64,000 nt of DNA from Burkholderia singularis (GTDB lineage: Bacteria; Pseudomonadota; Gammaproteobacteria; Burkholderiales; Burkholderiaceae): the NCBI RefSeq assembly GCF_900176645.1, contig NZ_FXAN01000034.1:52119-116118 (forward strand). The letters are read 5' to 3'. This document shows, in pieces, positions 18,023-25,827 of the stretch. A program made the position numbers and the translations under genes. The notes beneath the pieces are model-generated. The model was given only the letters and a program-made list of their open reading frames with translations, had not been told where the DNA came from and did no database searches. Position 1 is the first letter of the stretch; every line of letters begins with the position of its first letter.

Positions 18023-19351
18023 ATGCTGCGCTCGCTGATCAAACTGTACCTGTTCGTGATCGCATGCTTCGCCGCATCGGTCGTGTTCATCAACACGTCT
18101 TTCGACCGCTTCTTCTATGAGCGGCTCGCAACCGCGCAACGCGCGTCGCTGACCACCTACGCGTTCGTGCTCAACGACTATCTCGAACGTCATCCGGGCG
18201 CGCAGCGCGAACTCGCACTGCGCGAGCTTGCATTGCACGGCAACGAAGGATTCAATTTCATTTCGATGGATGCCGCGCGTCGCGCGCTGCATGGCACGCC
18301 GCTGCACGACCTCGAGCGCGGCGACATCGCAATCAGCTATGACGGCAAGGATTACTACATGCCGCTCGCCGACGGCTCCGTATTGCATGCGCGGCCGGTC
18401 CAGCCGGCAAATCTCGACATCCAAATCTACGCATACCTGACCGTTTCGTTCGCGATGCTGCTCGCGATCGTGCTATGGGTGCACTACCACTGGCGCGACT
18501 TGCGCAAGCTGCAAGCGGCCGCGCGCACGTTCGGCCGAGGGCGGCTGGCGACGCGCGTACGCTTGTCGCGCAAATCGAACATCTACGAGCTGTCGCAGCA
18601 GTTCAACGACATGGCGCAACGTATCGAAACGTCGATTCAGCAGCAACGCGAGATGATGCACAGCATCTCGCATGAGCTGAAGACGCCGCTCGCAAGGCTC
18701 GAATTCGGCCTTGCACTGCTCGCTGAACCGGATGCGCCCGTCCGCATACGCGAGCGACAGGATGCGCTGCGCCGCGACGTGCGCGAATTGGACGATCTCG
18801 TCACCGAACTGCTGACGATCGGCCGGCTGGAACAACGCGAAGCGCATCTCGCGCTGATGCGGGTGACGGTGGCCGAGCTGATCGATAGCGTCGCGGCTAA
18901 TGTCGCGAACGATATCGCCGATCGCCGGCTCACGTTCAATGTCTCGACGCACAGTGTGCGCGCGAGCCATATCTGCGATCCGAAGCTCGTCGCGCGTGCC
19001 CTGCTGAATTTGATCCGCAACGGCATGCGCTATGCGTCGACGACAATCTCGCTGAGCGCATCGCACAATGAAGCAGGGGCGCTCGTGCTGGCGGTTGAAG
19101 ACGACGGTCCCGGCATCGCGCCCGCCGATCGCGACCGCGTGTTCGAGCCGTTCTGCCGGCTCGACTCAAGCCGAGACCGGCAGACGGGCGGATTCGGGCT
19201 TGGCCTGACGATCGTCCGGCACGTCGCGCTCGCCCACGGCGGCGAAGCACGGCTTGACGACGCGTCGACACGCGGCGCCCGCTTCGTCATCACGCTGCCG
19301 GTGCTCGAATTGCCGGCTCGCGGCCAAAACGCGCCGAGCATGGTGACGTGA
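18023..19351 (+). CDS. Sensor histidine kinase (RstB-like)
   Basis: A 442-residue inner-membrane kinase. The first transmembrane helix is at residues 5-27 (LIKLYLFVIACFAASVVFI) and the second near 140-158, enclosing a periplasmic sensor of about 110 residues. A HAMP segment follows (FGRGRLATRVRLSRKSN). The H-box is MHSISHELKTPLARLEFG, the N-box LLNLIRNGMRYA, and the G boxes EDDGPGIAP and GFGLGLTIVRH. Its ATG directly abuts the regulator stop, so the pair is cotranscribed. The signal is unknown. Confidence 0.92.
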   Translation: MLRSLIKLYLFVIACFAASVVFINTSFDRFFYERLATAQRASLTTYAFVLNDYLERHPGAQRELALRELALHGNEGFNFISMDAARRALHGTPLHDLERGDIAISYDGKDYYMPLADGSVLHARPVQPANLDIQIYAYLTVSFAMLLAIVLWVHYHWRDLRKLQAAARTFGRGRLATRVRLSRKSNIYELSQQFNDMAQRIETSIQQQREMMHSISHELKTPLARLEFGLALLAEPDAPVRIRERQDALRRDVRELDDLVTELLTIGRLEQREAHLALMRVTVAELIDSVAANVANDIADRRLTFNVSTHSVRASHICDPKLVARALLNLIRNGMRYASTTISLSASHNEAGALVLAVEDDGPGIAPADRDRVFEPFCRLDSSRDRQTGGFGLGLTIVRHVALAHGGEARLDDASTRGARFVITLPVLELPARGQNAPSMVT

Positions 19352-19396
19352 TGCGTGCGCAGTTGTCCGCAACCGGCCGGCGGCGGACAGCCGCGC

Positions 19397-20452
19397 TCAC
19401 TGCGCTGGTGGGATCCACTTCGCCGTTGCCGCGTCACTGTCACGGAACGCTGGATATTTCGCGCTCAGTTCGCCGACTGTGCGGACACGATTACGAATCA
19501 GGTCGTCCCGCGTAATCAACGCCGGCTTCACGACAATATGCCGCCCGGGATCCTGCCCTGCGACGAGCAGCGCCGCTGCCCGCACCGACACCGCGCCGAC
19601 CACGGCCGGATTGGTTGCGGCGGTCGCCACCCATGCGCTGCCCGGCGCACGGATCGCCTCGATATCGGCCGTGGAGATGTCCGCGCTGTAGATCTTCACT
19701 CGCGAGCCGAGCTTCGCTTCGTTCGCGGCAATCAGTGCGCCACGCGCAAACTCGTCATATGGGGCGAATACCACCCGGATATCCGGATGCGCACGATACG
19801 CGGCAGCCGCCTGGTTCGCGACCGACTGCGCAATCGGAGCATCGACCGTTCCCCAGCGCGCCTTCTCCTGGATGCCCGGCCGGGCACGCTTGAACTCACG
19901 CCAAACCGCATCGCGCCGGTCGAGCGGAGCGAAGCCCGCGACGTACACGTAACCCGCCGCAAATGACGGCCCATTGTCCTTTACCGCCTGCTCCAGCACA
20001 AGCGTCGCGATATCGCGGTCGCTCTGCTCGATCTGCGGCACTTTCGGATGATTCAGATCGACGTCGAACGCGACGACCTTTATGCCTTTGTCGAGCGCAC
20101 GCTGAACGACGTCCGTCAGTGCTTCCGGCAGTCCATGATTGACGATGATCGCCGCGACGCCGAGGCTGATTGCCTGTTGAATCTGCTCGCGCTGCTCGGC
20201 CGCGTCCTGCCGGCCTTCGTAGATGCGCAGATCCACGCCGAGCGCCCTGGCTTGCCGCTGCGCGCCGGCCTCGTATGCTTGAAAGAAATCGCCCGTCGAC
20301 AAGTAATTGACGAGCGCGATCTTCACGCCGGCCTTATCGAACGGCGGCGGCGCATCCTTAGGCGGCGCGGCGCATGCGCCCGAGACCGGCAATATCAAGG
20401 ATAACGAAACGGCGCACGCGATCCGGCACAGCCCCCGCAGCGGCACACGCAT
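19397..20452 (-). CDS. Periplasmic binding protein, ribose/LacI-type ABC transporter
   Basis: A 351-residue type I periplasmic binding protein. The signal peptide (residues 1-28) ends in VSGACAAPP; the cysteine makes a lipoprotein conceivable. The fold markers are KIALVNYLSTGDFFQA, AAIIVNHGLPEALTDV, VVAFDVDLNHP and IYSADISTADIEAI. Such proteins usually bind sugars, autoinducer-2 or similar. It is the last gene of a minus-strand cluster whose other members are an ABC ATPase, a permease and three flavin monooxygenases linked to sulfur metabolism, so the ligand may be an organosulfur compound (inference). A 166-bp gap separates it from the monooxygenase gene. Confidence 0.85.
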   Translation of the reverse strand: MRVPLRGLCRIACAVSLSLILPVSGACAAPPKDAPPPFDKAGVKIALVNYLSTGDFFQAYEAGAQRQARALGVDLRIYEGRQDAAEQREQIQQAISLGVAAIIVNHGLPEALTDVVQRALDKGIKVVAFDVDLNHPKVPQIEQSDRDIATLVLEQAVKDNGPSFAAGYVYVAGFAPLDRRDAVWREFKRARPGIQEKARWGTVDAPIAQSVANQAAAAYRAHPDIRVVFAPYDEFARGALIAANEAKLGSRVKIYSADISTADIEAIRAPGSAWVATAATNPAVVGAVSVRAAALLVAGQDPGRHIVVKPALITRDDLIRNRVRTVGELSAKYPAFRDSDAATAKWIPPAQ

Positions 20453-20618
20453 GGCAACTCCTATCGGTATAAGCAGGTGGATGGGGCTCGCCTCGATTCG
20501 GCAAGCGAGCGATGCGTTAGTGCGCCGGTCGATGAATCAGCCAAGCGACGAGCCGGCCATTCGTCGCGTGCGGCAAGCAGCTGGCATTGCGCCGCCCTGC
20601 CGCTCGCCCAATTCGCCA

Positions 20619-22004
20619 TCAGCGCGTGAGCGCATACTCGGTCGGCACGCGATAGCGTGCTCCGGGATGCGGCGCTGCAAGACGCGGCCCCGCGCCATGC
20701 AATTTCTCGCGCAACGTGCCCGGCGCGTACTCGGTCTTGTAGACGCCCCGCCGTTGCAGCTCCGGCACGACAAGTTCGACAACGTCAATGAACGTTTCCG
20801 GTGTCACCGCATAAGCAAGATTGAAACCGTCGACGTCGGTCTCGTCGACCCAGGACTGCAAATCGTCGGCAATCTCGCGCGGGTCGCCGACCGACACCGG
20901 ACCGAGCCCGCCAATGCCTCCCCACTTCGCAATTTCGCGAACCGTCCATACGCGTGTCGGGTCGGCGCTTGACAGCGCCTCGACGGCCGACTGGATCGCA
21001 TTACTCTCGACGTGCGTGAGCGGCTCGTCGAGCCCGTGCTTCGACAGATCGATGCCGGTCCACCCGGACATCAGCGCAAGCGCCCCCTCGTCACTCGCAT
21101 AGCGCCGGTAATCGGCGTACTTCGCGTGTGCATCAGCCGACGTGCGGCCGGTTATCACCGTATGTAGATTAAAAATCAGCACGTCACGCGGATTTCGGCC
21201 GTATTTGCGCACGCGCTCGCGAATGTCCGCAACGAACGTCTTCAGGATCGTGCGCGACGGTGCCGCGACGAAAATGCATTCCGCATGCTGCGCGGCGAAA
21301 TCCTTGCCGCGCTTGGACGCACCGGCTTGATACAGCACCGGTGTGCGCTGCGGTGACGGCTCGCACAAATGGATGCCTGGCACGTCGAAATGCTTGCCGT
21401 GATGGCCGATTGCGTGCACCTTCGACGGCTCCGCGAACACATGCCGAACCGCGTCGCGCACCACCGCATCGTCCTCCCACGAACCCTCCCACAGTTTGTA
21501 GCAAACTTCGAGATACTCGTCGGCGAGCGCGTAACGGTCGTCGTGATCGGTCTGGCGCGGCAGGCCCAGATTGCGCGCGGCGCTGTCGAGATACGATGTG
21601 ACGACATTCCAGCCAACGCGCCCGTTCGTCAGATGATCGAGCGTCGACATCCGCCGTGCGAACGGATACGGATGTTCATATGACAGCGAGCACGTGATAC
21701 CGAAACCGAGATGCTGCGTGACGGCGGCCATCGCGGACACGAGCAGGATCGGATCATTCACGGGCACCTGCGCGCCTTGCCTGATCGCGGCTTCACCGCT
21801 GTGTTGATAAACATCGTAGATACCGAGCACGTCGGCAATAAACAGGCCGTCGAATTTGCCGCGTTCGAGCAATCGAGCAAGCTCGGTCCAGTAACCGATC
21901 TGACGATAACGCCACGATTGGTCGCGCGGATGCGCCCACAATCCAGGCGATTGGTGTCCGACGCAATTCATGTCGAAGGCATTGAAACGGATTTGACGAG
22001 TCAT
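20619..22004 (-). CDS. FMN-dependent monooxygenase, NtaA/SnaA/DszA family
   Basis: A 461-residue bacterial-luciferase-like flavin monooxygenase that needs FMNH2 from a separate reductase. The start at 22004 gives MTRQIRFNAFDMNC; a longer reading to 22151 lacks support. Family blocks are HPRDQSWRYRQIGYW, DGLFIADVLGIYDVY, GWNVVTSYLDSAARNLG and VLYQAGASKRGKDFAA. Relatives act on nitrilotriacetate, EDTA, pristinamycin or dibenzothiophene sulfone. Position next to two SfnB/DszC-type genes favours C-S cleavage of a sulfone or sulfonate. No reductase gene is in the cluster. Confidence 0.9.
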   Translation of the reverse strand: MTRQIRFNAFDMNCVGHQSPGLWAHPRDQSWRYRQIGYWTELARLLERGKFDGLFIADVLGIYDVYQHSGEAAIRQGAQVPVNDPILLVSAMAAVTQHLGFGITCSLSYEHPYPFARRMSTLDHLTNGRVGWNVVTSYLDSAARNLGLPRQTDHDDRYALADEYLEVCYKLWEGSWEDDAVVRDAVRHVFAEPSKVHAIGHHGKHFDVPGIHLCEPSPQRTPVLYQAGASKRGKDFAAQHAECIFVAAPSRTILKTFVADIRERVRKYGRNPRDVLIFNLHTVITGRTSADAHAKYADYRRYASDEGALALMSGWTGIDLSKHGLDEPLTHVESNAIQSAVEALSSADPTRVWTVREIAKWGGIGGLGPVSVGDPREIADDLQSWVDETDVDGFNLAYAVTPETFIDVVELVVPELQRRGVYKTEYAPGTLREKLHGAGPRLAAPHPGARYRVPTEYALTR

Positions 22005-22039
22005 GACGGCTAAGCACTCCGGACAGCGAAGTAACAGGC

Positions 22040-23260
22040 TTACAGCGCGCCGTGCCGCGGCGGCAGTGTGTCGTTGACGAGATAGTCGGCGATCGCGATG
22101 TATTTCCAACGTACCGGATCGTGCAGCGTATGCGTGCGTGCATTGCGCCAATGCCGATCGAGCGCGTGCTCGGCAAGCACGCCCGACGTACCGGCAAGTT
22201 CCAGCAGCCGCGATGACGCAGCAAGCGCGACTTCGGTCGTCGCGGCGCGCGCCTTCGCGACCGCGATCGAGGCGGCCGCAACCGTGCGCTCGTTCGGATC
22301 GTCAATCGATGCGTCCACGCGCAGGCCCGCTCGTTCGGTCAACGCTTCGGCCGCATCGAGTTCGACTGCGAGCTTGCCGAAGATTTCGAGCGTAAGCGGA
22401 TCATCGCTCGCCCGCTCGACATGCGCATCCACCCACGGCCGCGCGCGCTCGCGCACGAAGCGGCGCGCATCGGCAAACGCCGCACGTGCGATACCAAGAT
22501 CGACAGCCGCGTGGATCAATTGACCGAGCGGGCCGACGGGCGTCGGTTTATCGAATGCCGCGCCGTAAGGCACGACTGCCGATGCGTCGACATACACGTT
22601 GTCGATCCGCGTCGAGCCGCTTCCCGTCGTGCGCTGGCCGAAGCCGCTCCAGTCATCGTCGACCGACAGTCCCGGCGCACTCGCCGGCGCAAATGCGACA
22701 TACAGCACGCCGTTGCGGTCCTTCGCGACGATCGGAATCCAGTGAGCGAACAGCGCCCCCGTCGAATAGAATTTTTGTCCGTTGAGCCTGAAACCAGGGC
22801 CGTCGGGCTCGATCGTCGTCCGATAATCACGCACGGTTTTCGTGCCGAGTTCGGACAGCGCGTTACCGAAACGCTCGCCTGCCAGCGCACGTTCGAAATA
22901 GAAGCGTTGTTGCTCGCGCGTGCCGTTCACGCGCAGCACTTCGAGCATGTAGAAGTGATTTTGTGGAATCTGGCCGATCGCCGGATCGGCGGCCGATACG
23001 ATCGCTGTCACTTCAGCGAGCGTCGTCGCGGATACCGCCGCGCCGCCGAACTCGCGCGGCACGGCTATGCCCCAGAGTCCCGTCGCCGAATAGGCGTCGA
23101 GCTCGTCGTAAGGCAACCTGCGCGTGCGATCGCGCTGCGCAGCTCCTTCGGCAATTCGCGCGGCATACTTGCGCGCGACGTCGAGCGCCTGCCGATCATC
23201 GGCAATGCGGCGCGCGACCGCTGGTGCCGACCCACTGCTCGGTTGGACAATCGCGTTCAT
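22040..23260 (-). CDS. SfnB/DszC-type flavin monooxygenase (acyl-CoA dehydrogenase fold), second copy
   Basis: A 406-residue protein of the acyl-CoA-dehydrogenase-like group that uses reduced FMN for oxygenation, as in DszC and in SfnB 'sulfur acquisition oxidoreductase'. Diagnostic stretches are FYSTGALFAHWIPIVAKD, DDWSGFGQRTTGSGS and, at the C-terminus, DRHWRNARTHTLHDPVRWK. It starts 4 bp after the stop of the first copy, and the two proteins share the same layout throughout, pointing to tandem duplication followed by divergence. It is followed 35 bp later by the NtaA-type monooxygenase gene. Confidence 0.88.
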   Translation of the reverse strand: MNAIVQPSSGSAPAVARRIADDRQALDVARKYAARIAEGAAQRDRTRRLPYDELDAYSATGLWGIAVPREFGGAAVSATTLAEVTAIVSAADPAIGQIPQNHFYMLEVLRVNGTREQQRFYFERALAGERFGNALSELGTKTVRDYRTTIEPDGPGFRLNGQKFYSTGALFAHWIPIVAKDRNGVLYVAFAPASAPGLSVDDDWSGFGQRTTGSGSTRIDNVYVDASAVVPYGAAFDKPTPVGPLGQLIHAAVDLGIARAAFADARRFVRERARPWVDAHVERASDDPLTLEIFGKLAVELDAAEALTERAGLRVDASIDDPNERTVAAASIAVAKARAATTEVALAASSRLLELAGTSGVLAEHALDRHWRNARTHTLHDPVRWKYIAIADYLVNDTLPPRHGAL

Positions 23261-23264
23261 CAGA

Positions 23265-24509
23265 TCAATTCCACGGGTGGCGTGCAGGCTTGACGCCGTT
23301 CAGGTAGTAGTTGCCGACCAGGTGATATTTCCAGCGCACCGGATCGTGCAGCGTATGGGTGCGCGCGTTGCGCCAGTGGCGATCGAGACCGTGCTCTGCA
23401 AGCGTCGCGGCCGTGCCGGCCAGTTCGAGCAACTTCTCGCTTGCAAGCAGCGCGATCTCGGTGGTCAGCACCTTTGCCTCGCCCACCGCGACCGATGCGC
23501 GCGCAACGTCGTCCTCGGTTATCGCGGGCTGCGCCGAAATGGCGTCGAGCGTGCGCGCCGCGCGTTCCAGCAGCGCATCGGCCGCATGAAGCTGAATCAC
23601 GAGCCGCCCTGTTTCCCGCACCGTCAACGGATCGTCGCTCGCACGCTCGACGCCGCTGTCGATCCACGGACGCGAGCGCTCGCGAACGAAGCGCAGCGTA
23701 TCGTCAAGCGCCGCATGCGCGATACCCGCGTCGATTGCCGCCTGGATGATTTGCGAAACGGGGCCGTTCAACGTCGGCAGATCCGATACGCGATGCGCCG
23801 GAAAGACATGCGACGCGGGCACGCTCACATCGTCGAGCTGCACAGTGCCGCTTGCCGTCGTGCGCTGGCCGAATCCCGACCAGTCGTCGATCACGGAAAG
23901 CCCTGGCGTGCCCTTCGGAATATAAGCGAGCCAGCCCTTGCGGTTCTCGTCGAGCGCAAGCACGGGCACATAGTGAGCGAACAGCGCACCGGTCGAATAG
24001 AATTTCGTGCCGCTCACGCGATAGCGGTCGCCGTCGCGCGTGATCCTCGTCTTCAAGTCGAGCACGTGTTTGGTGCCCTTCTCCGAGAAGCCGTTGCCGA
24101 AACGTTTTCCCTTCAGGATCTCGCCGAAGAAGAAACGCTTCTGCTCGTCGGTGCCCGTCAGGGCGATCACGTCGACAAGACCGAAATGGTTCTGCGGCAA
24201 TTGGCCAAGCGACGGGTCCGCCGCCGAAATGATCTTCACGACTTCGGTGAGCGTCACATACGACGCACCCGCGCCACCGTAGGCTTTCGGCACCGTGATG
24301 CCCCATAGGCCCGCTTGCGAAAACCAATCGACTTCCGCATACGGCAGCCGGCGGTCACGATCGCGCTCGATCGCGCCCTCGGCGAGCCGTTGCGCGAGTT
24401 CGCGCGCGACCTCGAGCGCCTGCGCATCGCTCGCGATGACGCGCGCAACGCCAAGCTGATCCGATGCGGCATCACGCACATCGCCGGGCGTCTCCAATGT
24501 TGCTGACAT
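23265..24509 (-). CDS. SfnB family sulfur acquisition oxidoreductase, first copy
   Basis: A 414-residue flavin-dependent oxygenase of the SfnB/DszC group. The ATG at 24509 is preceded by GGAGAA, so the longer reading to 24815 is rejected. Marker segments are LWGITVPKAYGGAGASYV, GTKFYSTGALFAHYVP, DDWSGFGQRTTASGTVQL and the HTLHDPVRWKYHLVGNYY ending. SfnB in Pseudomonas putida belongs to the dimethyl sulfone/sulfate-starvation response. It opens the oxygenase part of the cluster and lies 256 bp downstream of the permease gene, with a small hairpin at 24519-24537 just ahead of its ribosome site. Confidence 0.9.
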   Translation of the reverse strand: MSATLETPGDVRDAASDQLGVARVIASDAQALEVARELAQRLAEGAIERDRDRRLPYAEVDWFSQAGLWGITVPKAYGGAGASYVTLTEVVKIISAADPSLGQLPQNHFGLVDVIALTGTDEQKRFFFGEILKGKRFGNGFSEKGTKHVLDLKTRITRDGDRYRVSGTKFYSTGALFAHYVPVLALDENRKGWLAYIPKGTPGLSVIDDWSGFGQRTTASGTVQLDDVSVPASHVFPAHRVSDLPTLNGPVSQIIQAAIDAGIAHAALDDTLRFVRERSRPWIDSGVERASDDPLTVRETGRLVIQLHAADALLERAARTLDAISAQPAITEDDVARASVAVGEAKVLTTEIALLASEKLLELAGTAATLAEHGLDRHWRNARTHTLHDPVRWKYHLVGNYYLNGVKPARHPWN

Positions 24510-24518
24510 CTGGCTTCT

Positions 24519-24537
24519 CCATTGTCTGGAACAATGG
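24519..24537 (-). promoter_or_regulatory. Inverted repeat overlapping the SfnB ribosome-binding region
   Basis: CCATTGT-N5-ACAATGG is a perfect 7-bp inverted repeat. On the minus strand its right arm runs into the GGAGAA ribosome site of the first sfnB-like gene, so it could be an operator or an RNA hairpin affecting initiation. Confidence 0.35.
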
Positions 24538-24765
24538 ATCAATCTAACAACGCCGCGCCTCGGCACAAACCGATGGTTTCTGGAAACGATATTCCCGCGT
24601 CTGCAAAATGCGCCGCGCATCCGCGCGAACAGATCGAGATCACGCCGCTCCCGCCGTCGCGAATCGACCCCACCCTCGGATTCGGCGCGCCACGCGCGAT
24701 GTAAGCGGCTGCGATGCATGCCTCCGCGTGCACGCATCGCCCTCGGCGAACCCGATACCCCGACG

Positions 24766-25827
24766 CTAGCGCGTGGATCGCACGCTGCCGATCCGAAACG
24801 TGAACGCGAGCGCACACACGAGCAGCCCGCCTTTAATGAAATCCTGCATATAGTATGGCGCGTTCAGCATCGTGAGTCCGTTCAACAGCACGCCGACGAA
24901 CACCGCGCCGAGCACGGTGCCCGCGACGTTCGGACGTTTCGCGCCCCACACCGCATAGCCGATCAGCGATGCCGCCACCGCATCGAGCAGCAGCGAATGG
25001 CCGGCGCTCGCGTCGCCGCGGCCGACCCGCGCGGCAATCAACACACCGCCGAGCGATGCGATCGCTCCCGACGCCGCATAGGCGGCGATCCGATAACGCG
25101 CGGTCGGCGCACCCGCCAGCCGCGCGGCTGTCTCGTTGCCGCCGATCGCATACAGCACGCGGCCAAACCGCGTCGCCTCCATCACGACACATGCGACGAG
25201 TGTGACGACAGCCACCACGATCACCGGCAACGGCACGACGTCGAGCACGCGCAGCCGTCCGAGTGCAACAAACGCCTGCGGAAAGCTGCCTGTCGCCTCA
25301 GTGCCGTCGGGCAGGATTGCACCCGTTGCGAGCGAACGGCCGCCCGTCGGAATCAGTTGCAACCCCGCGAGCAAAAACAGCGTGCCGAGCGTCGCAAGCT
25401 GATCCGGCACGCGCAAGCGCGTGATCAGGATACCGTTGAACATGCCCGCACCAACGCCGAGCGCGACGCACGCGCCAACCGCTGCCGCAGCGCCGCCGTG
25501 CCAGACGATCAGCACATAGCTCGCGGCCATCTGCGCACATGCCGCGACACTGCCGACCGACAGATCGAAGCCGCCTGCCGCCAGCGTGATCGTCACGCCG
25601 ATGCCGAGCAACGCGACGATCGATACCGCCTGCAAGATGCTGAACAGATTGTCGATTGCGACAAACGCGGGCTCGCGCGCCGCAAAGCCGGCCACGAGTG
25701 CGGCGAGCACGAGTACGATGCCAACGCGCTCGATGCGCTCGCGCGCGACGGCGATCCAAGGTTGGGCACGCTCTGCCGATCGCTGCGCGGGTGCCGCCAC
25801 AACCTCGGCGGGCGTGGAGTTTTTCAT
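24766..25827 (-). CDS. ABC transporter permease, ribose/BPD_transp_2 type
   Basis: A 353-residue inner-membrane permease with about eight to ten hydrophobic helices (for example VGIVLVLAALVAGFAA, LQAVSIVALLGIGVTITLAA). The family signature GGFDLSVGSVAA and the coupling-helix region ATRFGRVLYAIGGNETAARLAG are clear. The N-terminal 30 residues are cytosolic. Its ATG overlaps the ATPase stop by ATGA, so both are translated together. It completes the carbohydrate-type importer of the cluster. Confidence 0.92.
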   Translation of the reverse strand: MKNSTPAEVVAAPAQRSAERAQPWIAVARERIERVGIVLVLAALVAGFAAREPAFVAIDNLFSILQAVSIVALLGIGVTITLAAGGFDLSVGSVAACAQMAASYVLIVWHGGAAAAVGACVALGVGAGMFNGILITRLRVPDQLATLGTLFLLAGLQLIPTGGRSLATGAILPDGTEATGSFPQAFVALGRLRVLDVVPLPVIVVAVVTLVACVVMEATRFGRVLYAIGGNETAARLAGAPTARYRIAAYAASGAIASLGGVLIAARVGRGDASAGHSLLLDAVAASLIGYAVWGAKRPNVAGTVLGAVFVGVLLNGLTMLNAPYYMQDFIKGGLLVCALAFTFRIGSVRSTR

